Shown in pieces: positions 30,294 through 39,400 of a stretch of 64,000 bases of DNA. Position 1 is the stretch's first letter; each line of letters starts with the position of its first letter. The translations under genes were made by a program, and so were the position numbers. The DNA is taken from the NCBI RefSeq assembly GCF_011745145.1, contig NZ_CP050191.1, forward strand, positions 3,201,984 through 3,265,983, written 5' to 3'. The stretch comes from Mycobacterium sp. DL440 (lineage in GTDB: Bacteria > Actinomycetota > Actinomycetes > Mycobacteriales > Mycobacteriaceae). The notes under the pieces were generated by a model that worked only from the letters and a program-made list of their open reading frames with translations, was not told where the DNA came from and did not search any database.

Positions 30294-31193
30294 TCAAGCT
30301 TCCCCAGGATTACTCCATCGATCGATCAGCTGGCCGGCGAACTCAAGCATCTGGTCCAGGCTGGGAAACATTGCGAAGGCATCCACGATCGCCTCATCAG
30401 CACCGGAGCCGGCTAAGCGCTCGAGTCTGCCGACAACCGAGTCGACGGACGTGCCCGGTTCGAGGTTGATCCGCATCGCCGTCTTCAGACCGTCAGGATC
30501 ACGGCCGGCGTCGTGCGCCGCACGGCGCGCAACGGACCACAAGTGGTCGGTGACGTCGGCCTGCAACCCCTCGACCCCGAGCCAGCCGGTGCCGCTGCGG
30601 CCGACCCGGCGCATCGCTGCCTCACTGGCACCGCCGATCCAGATGGGCGGACCGCCAGCCTGGACCGGGCGCAGGTCCGCATGGACCGGTGGCAGCGAGA
30701 AGAACTCGCCATCCCAAGACACCGGCGTGGTCGTCCACCACTCGTGCAGGAACGCCAGCAGGTCATCGAGCATCGGACCGCGCCGACGCCAGTCCGCGCT
30801 GCGGGCGATGTCATGTTCGTCCTTCATCCACCCGATTCCCACGCCAACGTCGAGGCGGCCGTCGCTGAGCACGTCGAGCGTGGTCAGCAGCCGGGCCAGG
30901 TGCACCGGCTCGTAATAGAACGTGCTGAGCGTGCTGGCGTTCAGCCGTACCCGGCTGGTCGCCGTCGCGGCGACCGTCCACAGCAGGACCGGATCGAGGT
31001 ACCGGGTCATCTGCGGCGGGTATGGCTGCTCCTTGCCCGGATACGTACTGTGCATTTCCACCGGCGTGACCAGGCGATCGCCGACCCACAGTGTGTCGTA
31101 GCCAAGGTCCTCGAGTCCTCGGCAGAACGCGCTCAGGCCAGCGGCGCTGCTGACCGCGGGCCCGACGATGGGAATTGCGAAACCAAGCTTCAT
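30294..31193 (-). CDS. LLM-class F420-type oxidoreductase
   Basis: 299-aa luciferase-like monooxygenase superfamily protein of the mycobacterial F420-dependent type. Landmarks: MKLGFAIPIVGPAVS, DTLWVGDRLVTPVE, ARLLTTLDVLSDGRLDVGVGIG and GGPPIWIGGASEAAMRRVGR. An AAAGGA box lies before ATG 31193. The downstream-most position in a two-gene set with an NADP:F420-reductase-like protein suggests they act together, one recycling the cofactor and the other using it. The substrate is unknown. Confidence 0.88.
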   Translation of the reverse strand: MKLGFAIPIVGPAVSSAAGLSAFCRGLEDLGYDTLWVGDRLVTPVEMHSTYPGKEQPYPPQMTRYLDPVLLWTVAATATSRVRLNASTLSTFYYEPVHLARLLTTLDVLSDGRLDVGVGIGWMKDEHDIARSADWRRRGPMLDDLLAFLHEWWTTTPVSWDGEFFSLPPVHADLRPVQAGGPPIWIGGASEAAMRRVGRSGTGWLGVEGLQADVTDHLWSVARRAAHDAGRDPDGLKTAMRINLEPGTSVDSVVGRLERLAGSGADEAIVDAFAMFPSLDQMLEFAGQLIDRWSNPGEA

Positions 31194-31278
31194 CGCGAGA
31201 ATCCTTTCGGTGATCCATCAACCATCATGTGGGCGCACGGCGCCTGTTCGTTTCCTGCTCGGACGGAGGCGGTGCGGC

Positions 31279-31902
31279 TCAGGCGGCAGCGGTGGCGCCG
31301 AGGGCGAAGTCGTAGTGCCCTACCCCGTGGCGCGCGAGGCCCATCACGACCAGGCCCGTTCCTTCCAGCCAGTGCGCCATGTTCAAGCCGCCGACGTCGA
31401 GCGGGCGCAACCCGAGACTCTCGGTGAACTCCGCCACGCCCGCCTTGGCGCGCGCATCGTCGCCGGCGATGAAGACGTCGAGCGTCCGGCCCTGGTTCAG
31501 GACAGCACCGAAGATGGTGTTGAACGCCTTCACCACACTGGCGCTGGCCGGGGCGGCCTTGGCAACTTCCTGCGCGATAGAGGTGTCGTCGGGTATGGCC
31601 AACCCGTCGGCCGTGGAATTGAAGGGGTTGCTGATGTCGACAATGACCTTGTCCGCGAGGGCGTCTCCGTACTGGGCGATGACCGGAACGACATTGGCGT
31701 ACAACAGCGCCACGATGACGATGTCCCCGGCCGGGACGGCGCCGAACCGCCCCGTCGTGGTGCTGCCGCCGAGGGTCTTGGCCAGGTCAGCAGCCTTGGA
31801 CTTATCACGGCCGATGATCTCAACCGTGTTGCCGCCCGCTACCGCCAGCGCGCCGATAGCGCGGGCCATATTCCCGGTGCCGATGATGCTGATGCTGCTC
31901 AT
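31279..31902 (-). CDS. NADPH-dependent F420 reductase-like (NAD(P)-binding) protein
   Basis: 207-aa protein with an N-terminal Rossmann motif SIIGTGNMARAIGALAVAGG and the family segments VEIIGRDKSKAADLAKTLGG, VDISNPFNS and VVKAFNTIFGAVLNQG. This is the F420_oxidored pattern (NADP:F420 oxidoreductase), although many members have lost F420 binding. It is divergent from the MarR gene with 99 bp between starts. Together with the LLM gene it forms a small redox unit probably controlled by that MarR regulator. Confidence 0.85.
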   Translation of the reverse strand: MSSISIIGTGNMARAIGALAVAGGNTVEIIGRDKSKAADLAKTLGGSTTTGRFGAVPAGDIVIVALLYANVVPVIAQYGDALADKVIVDISNPFNSTADGLAIPDDTSIAQEVAKAAPASASVVKAFNTIFGAVLNQGRTLDVFIAGDDARAKAGVAEFTESLGLRPLDVGGLNMAHWLEGTGLVVMGLARHGVGHYDFALGATAAA

Positions 31903-31935
31903 GAGGTGTCCCGTCTGGAATTAGCGAATCGAAAA

Positions 31936-31979
31936 GGTTGACGAATCCACCTTAAGTCGAGTTTGGTGACACGTCAACC
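31936..31979. promoter_or_regulatory. Candidate MarR operator in divergent promoter
   Basis: GGTTGACG (31936-31943) and CGTCAACC (31972-31979) are exact inverted copies 28 bp apart, with an AT-rich CCTTAAG segment between them, in the 99-bp gap between the reductase-like gene and the MarR gene. Spacing is long for one MarR dimer, so this may be two half-sites or a coincidence. Confidence 0.4.
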
Positions 31980-32001
31980 ATTTGGGGTAGCATGGAGGTT
32001 G

Positions 32002-32484
32002 ATGGAACCCAACTGGCTGAACCCTCGGGAAGACCGCGCCTGGCGGGCCTTCATGCACGCACATCATCAGCTCGTCGCGCAGTTGAACCGGGGCCTGCAG
32101 AAATCGGGCCTGTCCGGGGCCGACTACGAGGTCCTGGCGGCGCTCTCAGGTCACGACGGGGACCGCATGCCCGCCCACGCTCTGTGCAACGCACTGGGCT
32201 GGGAGAAAAGCCGTGTCTCCCACCAGGTCCGGCGCATGCAAACCGATGGGCTGATCTGCCGCGAGCCCAACCCCGACGACGCCCGCAGCACCATGGTCTG
32301 CCTGCTGCCGGCCGGCCGCGCCGCCATCGAGAAGGCGGCCCCCAGGCACGTGGCGGATGTCCGCCGGAACTTCATCGACCTGCTCACCCCGGCTGAGCTC
32401 GACATGCTCGCGGCCCTCAACGAACGAGTCCTGAGCCACCTGGCCAAAGACGCCGACTCCCCCGCCGAAGACGACCCCTCGTAA
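32002..32484 (+). CDS. MarR family transcriptional regulator
   Basis: 160-aa winged-helix regulator. Helical N-terminus (WRAFMHAHHQLVAQLNRGLQ), the GLSGADYEVLAALS helix, the recognition region LCNALGWEKSRVSHQVRRM and the wing ICREPNPDDARSTMVCLLPAG follow the MarR order. ATG 32002 is directly behind a TGGAGG box. It is divergent from the F420 reductase-like/LLM pair, which it most likely controls in response to an aromatic or electrophilic compound. It converges on the PPE gene. Confidence 0.9.
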   Translation: MEPNWLNPREDRAWRAFMHAHHQLVAQLNRGLQKSGLSGADYEVLAALSGHDGDRMPAHALCNALGWEKSRVSHQVRRMQTDGLICREPNPDDARSTMVCLLPAGRAAIEKAAPRHVADVRRNFIDLLTPAELDMLAALNERVLSHLAKDADSPAEDDPS

Positions 32485-32540
32485 CCTTCAGCAGCCGTGA
32501 GGATTTCAGCTCAGCCCGGACCTGGCGAGGCGCCCCTCAC

Positions 32541-34025
32541 TCAGTCCTCGTGGCCCGGATCCCAGGTAGACGGCAACAGCGGCACCGCCGAGCCAGCATC
32601 AAACCCGGCGCCGGCCAACGTCGTCAATCCCGTCGTCGTCGCATCCGGCTTGTCCCGCACGCCGGAAAAGCCCAGTGGCCCCGCCCCGCGATCCGACGCC
32701 GTCGGCGGCGCCTCCGGTGCGGCACCTGGCTGCGGGTCAGCTTCGATATCCATGTACTCGTTGCCATGGCCGCGGTCCCGCATCCCGGCTCGTCGACGTC
32801 GGCGGGCCCGCGCCTCGCGGGCCGCCCCCCCGGCTGCGGCTGCGGCAGCACCAGGCTCGGACGCTTTCTTCTTGGCGCCGGCCGCGGCGGTGGACCGTGC
32901 TGCGGCTGGGACGCCGACGCCCGGCGCGCCGATCAGGTAGGGCGGGAAGAAGCCCGGCCCACCGCCCGGGGCAGCCGAAGGTGCCGGCCCGGAGGCGGCC
33001 GTTGCGGACGCCGACGCCCCTGCCGAAGGGCCCGCCGGAGCCGAGGGCGCCGTCGGAGCCGGTGAGCTGCTCGGAGCCGTCGGCGTGCTCCCGGCGGCCG
33101 GCCAGGTGCCAGAGTCGGCGCCGGCCGGAATCTCCGCGACACCGGATGCGGGCGGCTGGATTGCGGCCAGGCCGGTGATCGCCCATCCCAGGTTCGTAAT
33201 CACGACGCTCAGCGCCGGCTGAATCAGGGCCGGGGACAATTGGACAACAACCTGCAGCAACTGGGCCGCATGGAAAGCCATGTCGGCCAACACCATCGGT
33301 AAATTGGTCAGCAGGGCAGCGGGGTCATTCAGCAGGTTGTCGATCAGTAGGTGAATGTTCTCCAGCTGCTCTTGACCGACTTCCAGCCACCACCGCGGGT
33401 CGAGTGGGCTCAGGTCTCCGTGGCCATGGTCGTCGTCATGGTCATGATCATGGTCATCGTCATGATCGTGGTCGTGCTCGTGATCGTGGTCGTCGTGCAG
33501 GATCCGCGGCGGCACGGGTGTGGGCGGGCTGGATGCCACCGCCGCCTCGGACACTCCTTGATAGACCGTCATCGTGGTGGCCGCCAGGATCCACATCCGC
33601 ACGTAGTCGGCCTCGGTCAGCGCGATCGGAATGGTGTTGATTCCAAAGAAGTTGGTGGACACCAGCACCGCCTGCCGTGCATGGTTGGCGGCCAGCTCGG
33701 CCAGGGTGGGCATCACCGCCAATGCACTGGCATACGCGGCGGCGGCGGTTTCGTGCCGAACGGCGATCGCCGCAGTGTCGGTGCTGGCCTGGCGCAACCA
33801 CGCCAGGTAGGGAAAATGTGCGGCGACGTACTGTTCCGCACTCGGACCTTGCCACGCCCCGGCTTGTACCGCACCCAATACTGCCGCGAGTTCTGTTGCC
33901 ACCGTTGCATATTCGACGCTCAACAAGGACCACGCGCCGGCGGCTGCCAGCATCGGACCCTGACCTGGGCCGCCGGTCAGCGATGCAGAATGCACCTCCG
34001 GCGGCGAGGCCATCCATACGGCCAT
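32541..34025 (-). CDS. PPE family protein (PPW-type C-terminus) with a His/Asp-rich metal-binding insert
   Basis: 494-aa PPE protein, a class exported by ESX (type VII) systems. The N-terminal ~170 residues are the PPE domain with Pro-Pro-Glu at residues 8-10 (ASPPEVHS) and the helical hairpin around [20 protein letters not shown]. Residues about 177-205 are a low-complexity stretch of alternating His and Asp with 11 His in 28 residues, a likely Zn/Ni-binding loop. After a Pro/Ala/Ser linker, the C-terminus has GFSGV and [10 protein letters not shown], the PPE-PPW pattern. No PE partner is adjacent. AAGGAGGG precedes ATG 34025, and a Zur-like palindrome lies 46 bp upstream. Confidence 0.9.
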   Translation of the reverse strand: MAVWMASPPEVHSASLTGGPGQGPMLAAAGAWSLLSVEYATVATELAAVLGAVQAGAWQGPSAEQYVAAHFPYLAWLRQASTDTAAIAVRHETAAAAYASALAVMPTLAELAANHARQAVLVSTNFFGINTIPIALTEADYVRMWILAATTMTVYQGVSEAAVASSPPTPVPPRILHDDHDHEHDHDHDDDHDHDHDDDHGHGDLSPLDPRWWLEVGQEQLENIHLLIDNLLNDPAALLTNLPMVLADMAFHAAQLLQVVVQLSPALIQPALSVVITNLGWAITGLAAIQPPASGVAEIPAGADSGTWPAAGSTPTAPSSSPAPTAPSAPAGPSAGASASATAASGPAPSAAPGGGPGFFPPYLIGAPGVGVPAAARSTAAAGAKKKASEPGAAAAAAGGAAREARARRRRRAGMRDRGHGNEYMDIEADPQPGAAPEAPPTASDRGAGPLGFSGVRDKPDATTTGLTTLAGAGFDAGSAVPLLPSTWDPGHED

Positions 34026-34066
34026 GAGAAACCCTCCTTGTAGACCGTCTACCCGAAGCGTCCAAG

Positions 34067-34095
34067 TTATTGAATACGATTGTCATTATCAATAA
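34067..34095. promoter_or_regulatory. Zur-like AT-rich palindrome upstream of the PPE gene
   Basis: The outer arms TTATTGA and TCAATAA are perfect inverted copies, and the 21-bp core TGAATACGATTGTCATTATC-A (34071-34091) agrees at 17 of 21 positions with TGAAAATGATTATCATTTTC-A, the mycobacterial Zur box as I remember it. It lies 46 bp before the start codon of a protein with a histidine-rich insert. Zur assignment is inferred from this match and the context. Confidence 0.65.
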
Positions 34096-34363
34096 ATCCA
34101 TCGAAACTCATAGAAAAGCCGGCCGGAAGCAGCTTCAGGTTCTGCAAGGTGGCCACAGCGCCGGCCGAGGTCCATGTGACATGGCGCAGCAGCGGTCAAT
34201 CCACTGACAGTCCACGCCGACGTTTGATCTCGGACGTCATGCGTCGGATGCGCGCGCAACTCGGCACAACAGATGGGGTCAAAGACCTTGTGACCGAACG
34301 GCCGTCACGACCGTGCAGGTATCCCAGCGACCGCAGTCATCGGCCGCGGGATTGAATTGCGGA
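34096..34363. other. Intergenic region between PPE promoter and SDR gene
   Basis: This 268-bp stretch lies upstream of the PPE promoter and beyond the 3' end of the minus-strand SDR gene. No convincing gene, tRNA or strong stem-loop was seen. Confidence 0.4.
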
Positions 34364-35134
34364 CTATTCCGCCGCGTCGGCCCGCGGCCGAATCCGCGGT
34401 GCCAGTTGCACGATCTCGGGTACCACGGTCGGGTTCTCGTAGGCGGTGGTCACCAGTGACACCAGGGTGTTGGCGACGTCGCGCAGGGCCGACATCCGGG
34501 CCGGCAGAGCGCCCTGCGCCACCCACGTCTTGACCAATTGGCCCAGCAGGTCGCGGTCCGCACCGCGCAGGATCTCAGTGTCGTCGGTGGGGCCGACGCC
34601 CACCCGTATCAGCGACAGCTCGGGATGCTCGATGCGCCAGGAGTTCAGGATTTCATCGAGAGCGGCCTTGCTCGAGCTGTAGGCCGCCACACCGGCCCGC
34701 GGACGGCCCACGTCATAGCTGGAGGCGACCAGCACGACACCGTTCTCGGACAGCCGCGGTGTCGCCGCACGCAGCACGTTGTTGGCGCCCAAGGTGTTGA
34801 CGCTGAACGCGTGCAACCAGGTGGCCACGTCGGTGTCCTCGATGTAGGCGAACGGGATCACCGTGCTGGTGAACACCACGGCGTCCAGGCCGCCCAGCGC
34901 GTCCGCTGCGTCGTTGACCACGCGGCTGATGGCCGCGGAATCCTCGACGTCAAGTTCGTAAGCGAAGCCATCGATGGCCTCTGCCAGGGAATTCAGCAGG
35001 TCGATACGTCGCGCGGCCACGGCGACCTTGGCGCCGCGTTCGGTGGCACTGACCGCTACAGCGTGGCCGATACCCGACGAGGCACCGACGACGAGGAGAC
35101 GCAGCCCGGCTGCATCGGCTCGCTGACCGCTCAT
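34364..35134 (-). CDS. Short-chain dehydrogenase/reductase
   Basis: 256-aa Rossmann-fold oxidoreductase. Cofactor motif VVGASSGIGHAVAVSA at residues about 15-30, FTSTVIPFAYIEDTD in place of the usual NNAG segment, catalytic Ser in VLVASSYDVG and a YSSSKAALDEI motif near residues 150-160. The missing NNAG motif (TSTV) is unusual but occurs in divergent SDRs. It is divergent from the DUF899 gene with 141 bp between starts. Substrate unknown. Confidence 0.88.
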   Translation of the reverse strand: MSGQRADAAGLRLLVVGASSGIGHAVAVSATERGAKVAVAARRIDLLNSLAEAIDGFAYELDVEDSAAISRVVNDAADALGGLDAVVFTSTVIPFAYIEDTDVATWLHAFSVNTLGANNVLRAATPRLSENGVVLVASSYDVGRPRAGVAAYSSSKAALDEILNSWRIEHPELSLIRVGVGPTDDTEILRGADRDLLGQLVKTWVAQGALPARMSALRDVANTLVSLVTTAYENPTVVPEIVQLAPRIRPRADAAE

Positions 35135-35275
35135 GCTGGATCAACCTCCATGGTTCATCTCAAGGTGTTAGGTCACCCTTCGCTCGTCGGACATTACCGC
35201 GTGCGATGAGTTCTGGCCGCGCGGTGGGTCCACTTAAGAGAACGAGATTCTCCGAACAGCAATCAGGAGCCCTTC

Positions 35276-35962
35276 ATGACGACAGGAAAACCTCCGATAG
35301 TCGACCAGCAGGCCTGGCGCACCGCGCTCGACGAATTGCGGCGCCGGGAGAAGGCCGCCACCCGGGAACTGGACGCGATCGCTGCGGCACGACGGCGGCT
35401 ACCGATGGTGCAGTTGCCGGAGTACACGCTCATTGGTGCCGACGGGCCGGTGCAGCTGACCGGCGTATTCGACGGGCACTCACAATTGATCACCTACCAC
35501 CACATGTGGACCGACGGCGCGGACTGGCAGTGCGGCGGCTGCACGGGCTTCACCTCGCAGTTCACCCGACTCGACTTCCTCGACAACTATGACGCCCGCT
35601 TCGTCATCGTCACCAACGGTCCGATCGAAGACGCGCTGGCCTACCGCGACAAGGTCGGCAACCGCATGGAGTGGTACTCGTCGTCGGAGAGTTCATTCGG
35701 CACCGACGTCGACGCCGCCCCGAGCGGCGGTTTCGCGGTCAACGTATTTCTGCGGGACGGCGAAACCGTGTACCGCACCTGGCACACCAATGGCCGTGGC
35801 ACCGAACAACTCAGCCACTCCTTCGCCCTCATCGACCTGTTGCCCTACGGGCGGCAGGAGCAGTGGCTCGATTCCCCCGAGGGGTGGCCGTCACGGCCGA
35901 CATACTCGGGCTGGCTGGACAGCCCGGACGTCGCCCGCCTGTATGGAAAGGAAAACGCATGA
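35276..35962 (+). CDS. DUF899 family thioredoxin-like protein
   Basis: 228-aa protein of the DUF899 family, predicted thioredoxin fold. The N-terminal RRREKAATRELDAIAAARRRLP helix is typical and is followed by MVQLPEYTLIGADGPVQLTG-type strands and the motif HMWTDGADWQCGGCTGF, with a CxxC pair near residue 87-90. An AGGAG box precedes ATG 35276. It overlaps the SRPBCC gene by ATGA, so the two are translationally coupled. Such proteins often accompany SRPBCC or AhpD-like proteins; a redox or detoxification role is inferred. Confidence 0.87.
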   Translation: MTTGKPPIVDQQAWRTALDELRRREKAATRELDAIAAARRRLPMVQLPEYTLIGADGPVQLTGVFDGHSQLITYHHMWTDGADWQCGGCTGFTSQFTRLDFLDNYDARFVIVTNGPIEDALAYRDKVGNRMEWYSSSESSFGTDVDAAPSGGFAVNVFLRDGETVYRTWHTNGRGTEQLSHSFALIDLLPYGRQEQWLDSPEGWPSRPTYSGWLDSPDVARLYGKENA

Positions 35963-36444
35963 GTGAGCAGAGCACGGTCGACAAGGAGCGCTACGTCGTC
36001 ACCCGCACCATCTCAGCCTCCCCGGCGGAGGTGTTCGCCGTCCTGGCCGACCCGGCCCGCCACTGCGACACCGAGCCCGGCGACTGGGTGCGCGACGCGA
36101 TCGATCCCCAGCCGATCACCGGGACCGGCCAGATCTTCGCGATCAACATGTTCCTGCCGGCCGCCGGCGGCCACTACGTCATGCACAACCTGGTGACCGA
36201 CTTCGACCAAGACCGCACCATCGAATGGTTGCCCGGTCAGCTGGACAAAGACGGCCACCATGCCCCGGGCGGTTGGTCGTGGCGCTACGACCTGGCCCCC
36301 AACGGCGAGCAGACCGACGTCACTATCACCTACGACTGGACCGACACCCCGCAGAGCTTCCGCGACCAGATCGGCGGGATGCCACCGTTCGGCACCGACT
36401 TCATCGCCGAATCGCTTGCCGCTCTGGACCGTTCGGTGAGGTAG
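35959..36444 (+). CDS. SRPBCC family (START/Bet v1-like) protein
   Basis: 161-aa protein with the beginning of an SRPBCC lipid/ligand-binding fold (RTISASPAEVFAVLADPARH) followed by VTDFDQDRTIEWLPGQ and the C-terminal helix FGTDFIAESLAALDRSV. It is expected to bind a hydrophobic ligand. ATG 35959 overlaps the DUF899 stop (ATGA), and its stop is 3 bp from the convergent SnoaL-like gene. The longer frame starting in DUF899 is a shadow. Confidence 0.88.
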   Translation: MSEQSTVDKERYVVTRTISASPAEVFAVLADPARHCDTEPGDWVRDAIDPQPITGTGQIFAINMFLPAAGGHYVMHNLVTDFDQDRTIEWLPGQLDKDGHHAPGGWSWRYDLAPNGEQTDVTITYDWTDTPQSFRDQIGGMPPFGTDFIAESLAALDRSVR

Positions 36445-36447
36445 CGG

Positions 36448-36810
36448 TCAGGCCGGGACCCGGTCCAGGAACCCCAGCACGGTCTGGATGCGGCCTTGAT
36501 CGTCGGTGGTCAGTACATCGAATCCGAGGATCACCGGTTCGGCGTCCCGCAGGCCCAGACCCCACTGGAACCGCGCCTGGCGGTGATGCACATCAGGCTC
36601 GCTGACGAGCGTGAACACATATCCCGGGAACTGAGTGTGGACGGCCGCGATCGCCCCGGAGATCTCGTCGTGACCGCTCACCTCGGCGAGGGGGTCGGTG
36701 TAGCTGGCCCCACGCGTCCAGTGCTGCTCGAGCAAGGCCTGTCGATCGGCGGCGGGGACGGCATTCCAGGTCTTCAGGTATGCGGAGACGGTATCGGCAA
36801 CATCGACCAT
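36448..36810 (-). CDS. SnoaL-like (NTF2 fold) protein
   Basis: 120-aa single-domain protein with the NTF2-like order: helical N-terminus (DTVSAYLKTWNAVPAADRQALLEQHW in two halves: VSAYLKTWNAVPAADR and ALLEQHWTRGASYTDPL), then the curved sheet with HHRQARFQWGLGLRDAE and the end VLGFLDRVP. Members are small isomerases, cyclases or ligand binders; none is indicated here. ATG 36810 follows GAAAGAGG. The larger open frame to 37116 lies across the ldtB end and is not used. Confidence 0.85.
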   Translation of the reverse strand: MVDVADTVSAYLKTWNAVPAADRQALLEQHWTRGASYTDPLAEVSGHDEISGAIAAVHTQFPGYVFTLVSEPDVHHRQARFQWGLGLRDAEPVILGFDVLTTDDQGRIQTVLGFLDRVPA

Positions 36811-36905
36811 GTCTGAACCTCTTTCACGGTATTGAACTGGGACATAACCAGATTCACCGCTACGAGACGATGTGTCGATTACCGCTGGGGTAACCGGGGC
36901 AGGAG

Positions 36906-38126
36906 TCAGGTGGCGGCGTTGCCGGTGCGCCACTGATCCCATGGGATGTTCCAGTCCCCCAGGCCCTCGGTGCCCGGCAATACCGAGCCCACCGTGTTGA
37001 CGACCTCCACGATGTCGCCCCGTTTGGTGTTCTCGTAGAACCAGCGGGCGTTGGACGTACTGACATTCAGGCATCCGTGGCTGACATTGCTGTAACCCTG
37101 GCTGCCGACCGACCACGGGGCGCCGTGCACATAGATACCGCTGTAGGACATCTGGGTCGCGAAGTCGACTTCGGTGCGATAGCCGTTGGGCGAGTTGACC
37201 GGCACCCCGTAGGTCGACGAATCCATCACCAGATGGTCGAAGCGGTCGCCGACGATGTAAACCCCGTTGTTGGTCGGAGAACTGTTCTTACCCATGGAGA
37301 TCGGCATGGCCTTGACGACCTCGCCGTTACGCCGAATGGTCAGAGTCTTGGTGGTGTCATCGGCAGAGGCGATCACCTCGTCGCCGATCGTGAAGTGGGT
37401 GGACACGTCGCCCTGGCCGAACAATCCGTCACCCAACGCGACGCCATAGGTGTTGACGGTCACGTCCACCGAGGTGCCGGGCTTCCAGTATTTGGCTGGG
37501 CGCCAGCGCACTTCGCGGTTGTTGAGCCAGTAGAACGCACCCTCGACCGGCGGATTGGTCTTGACGGTGATGGCACGCTGGGCGGCCAGGCGGTCGGAGA
37601 TGTTCTCGTCGAAGCGGATTGCCACCGGCTGACCCACCCCGACCACTTCCCCGTCGTTCGGCAGGAGGTAAGGCATCGTCAGGTTGGCCGGCGAGTGCGT
37701 CTCGAACCGCAGCCTGCGGTTGGCGACGCCACCGAGTCCCAGCGACTGCGCGTTGAGGGTGTACTGCTCGTTGTAGTCGAGCGGGTCGGTGGTCGACCAC
37801 GTCAACCCGTCAGCACTCAACTTCCCTGCGACGCCGGCACCCTCTTCATTGGTCATGCTGACCCCACCGAGCACACCGTTCTCAGCGCTCACCGTGACCG
37901 GCGCGTCGACGGTTACCCCGACGGCGCCATCGGTCACCGAGGCGTTCACCCTGGGCACCAACAAATCGCCGTAAGGAGTGCCCTTGTCGGTGATCACCGG
38001 CGGCGTCCCCTGTGGGTCTTCGCCCCCGCACGCCGTCAGGCCCAACATCATCGCCGGCACCATGGCAACCACCGCTCGCCGGAACACACCCCGATTTGGA
38101 CGGGTCGCCGTCTGGGCCTGCCCCAT
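36906..38126 (-). CDS. ldtB: L,D-transpeptidase lipoprotein (LdtMt2/LppS-like)
   Basis: 406-aa cell-wall enzyme forming 3->3 peptidoglycan cross-links outside the membrane. The signal peptide ends in lipobox LGLTACGG (Cys near residue 33). Two Ig-like domains (residues about 50-250) precede the YkuD catalytic domain. The active-site signature [21 protein letters not shown] (split: [18 protein letters not shown] and VSHGCLNVS) gives catalytic Cys near residue 352 with the His pair. This is the LdtMt2 architecture. Position equals Rv2518c (lppS/ldtB). The enzyme class is the target of carbapenems. Confidence 0.95.
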   Translation of the reverse strand: MGQAQTATRPNRGVFRRAVVAMVPAMMLGLTACGGEDPQGTPPVITDKGTPYGDLLVPRVNASVTDGAVGVTVDAPVTVSAENGVLGGVSMTNEEGAGVAGKLSADGLTWSTTDPLDYNEQYTLNAQSLGLGGVANRRLRFETHSPANLTMPYLLPNDGEVVGVGQPVAIRFDENISDRLAAQRAITVKTNPPVEGAFYWLNNREVRWRPAKYWKPGTSVDVTVNTYGVALGDGLFGQGDVSTHFTIGDEVIASADDTTKTLTIRRNGEVVKAMPISMGKNSSPTNNGVYIVGDRFDHLVMDSSTYGVPVNSPNGYRTEVDFATQMSYSGIYVHGAPWSVGSQGYSNVSHGCLNVSTSNARWFYENTKRGDIVEVVNTVGSVLPGTEGLGDWNIPWDQWRTGNAAT

Positions 38127-38271
38127 GTTGTCCCACCCCTCACACGGTCGATAGCAAATCTTGGCAATAGTCTAAGTGTTCCGCCGGGATCGGGCCGACC
38201 TCAACGTGGCCCCAGGCCCATCACCAGCGGATTTCACTGTTGAGTGAAACTCCTGTTATTGTCTCTCACGC

Positions 38272-38344
<73 letters not shown>

Positions 38345-38350
38345 CCAACC

Positions 38351-38376
38351 AAAAACCCTGCCTCGGCAGGGTTTTT
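38351..38376 (+). terminator. Intrinsic terminator after tRNA-Lys
   Basis: AAAAACCCTGCC-TC-GGCAGGGTTTTT: a strong stem followed by five Ts, beginning 4 nt after the encoded CCA. One of the few classical U-tract terminators in the window. Confidence 0.9.
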
Positions 38377-38415
38377 GCGTTTCAGGGTTTCAGAGTTACT
38401 GGGACCGTGCACCTA

Positions 38416-38595
38416 TCAGGCTCGGTACCGTTCGGCCAGTCTGTCACCGATGCTGGATTCCGCCTCTTCCAACAACATCTCTACGGCACCGGCCAGATGC
38501 GCGGCGGCATAGCCGTGATCCCGGTGTTGTTCGCTCTTGAATCGGTCGAGCTCCCTGCGTAGATCGCCCAGGGTTTCATCACTCACATACGCCAT
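38416..38595 (-). CDS. Small acidic helical protein, unknown function
   Basis: 59-aa protein. ATG 38595 lies behind GGAGGTAGCCGT; a longer frame to 38658 lacks such a box. The sequence is mostly charged and helical (LGDLRRELDRFKSEQHRDHG, EMLLEEAESSIGDRLAERY), with no membrane segment or Cys. Possibly a coiled-coil adaptor. It ends 40 bp from the tRNA-Lys terminator. No family recognised. Confidence 0.65.
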   Translation of the reverse strand: MAYVSDETLGDLRRELDRFKSEQHRDHGYAAAHLAGAVEMLLEEAESSIGDRLAERYRA

Positions 38596-39400
38596 ACGGC
38601 TACCTCCAGTCGGTGTGACCACGGCCCACATCGCCATAGGAGGTTCGACATGAGCCATCGGGTGTTGTCAGCGAATCCCGACGATGAGTTCGTCGGGATT
38701 CGCTCTACCGGCGATAGCCCATGCAGCGATCCTGGCAAACGGAAAATAAGTTAGCTGCAACGCAATACCCCCTTGTCACGCGATCGTTCCATGTTGCGGT
38801 CGGGATCTAGACCCAAGCCCGCCTCCCCAATCACGACACGACGTCGACCTTAGCTGGACACCTATGCACTAGCAACCGGTTCGACGAGAAAGGGCCGTTC
38901 CCGCCCTGCTATGCAGCAGATTTCAGCTACCGCTCACATTCGACGCCGAGTTGCGCAGGGCACGGGCGACTGCCAGACAGAGACATGTTTGCCAATCGTT
39001 TTTCCCACGAAATCAGCGTGGATCAGGGCAGAGGAGCCGACGGCGCGCCGCGCGACGCCAACACGCCAGCAAACTTTTCAGCGAATCGCGTCAATTTCGC
39101 CCGACGCTACGTGGCCACTTTCATCCACCACCACGGGCACCCATCGAATTTGCGGTGAGCGGTCCGGGAAACTGCGAGAATCCCGTCGACAACATACGTC
39201 GATAATGTGCTGATAACCGTGACGTAACACGACTAGTCATGACAGGGTCAAATTGTTGACGTAGTCGTAAGTTACTGAATAGAATCCAGCTTCAGCGCTT
39301 CCGCTGGTCAGACGGCAGAAACCGTGTTAATGTCAAGTTAGCTGATTTATTACGATCCGGGACCGTGTGGCGATTGCGCCAAGATGAGGGGTGTTAGCTG
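38596..39400. other. Long AT-richer intergenic region
   Basis: About 800 bp without a convincing protein-coding frame; the open frames at 38911-39213 have no ribosome-binding site and poor codon bias. It contains AT-rich promoter-like blocks near 39200-39360 and an inverted repeat ACGACTA (39229-39235)/TAGTCGT (39262-39268). In M. tuberculosis a PE gene (Rv2519) lies in this part of the map; nothing PE-like is seen here. Confidence 0.45.

Noticed and set aside
33411..33500. CRISPR-like short repeats at the CATGGTC/CATGATC array
   Set aside because: It is the codon repeat for His-Asp inside the PPE gene; units are 6-9 bp and have no spacers.
33351..34043. Plus-strand frame with a Val/Met/Ile-rich hydrophobic repeat opposite the PPE gene
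   Set aside because: The apparent membrane segment is just the complement of the His/Asp codon repeat; no start signal.
38911..39213. 100-aa and overlapping 84-aa frames in the tRNA-Lys downstream gap
   Set aside because: Two overlapping frames of equal quality, neither with ribosome-binding site or domain.
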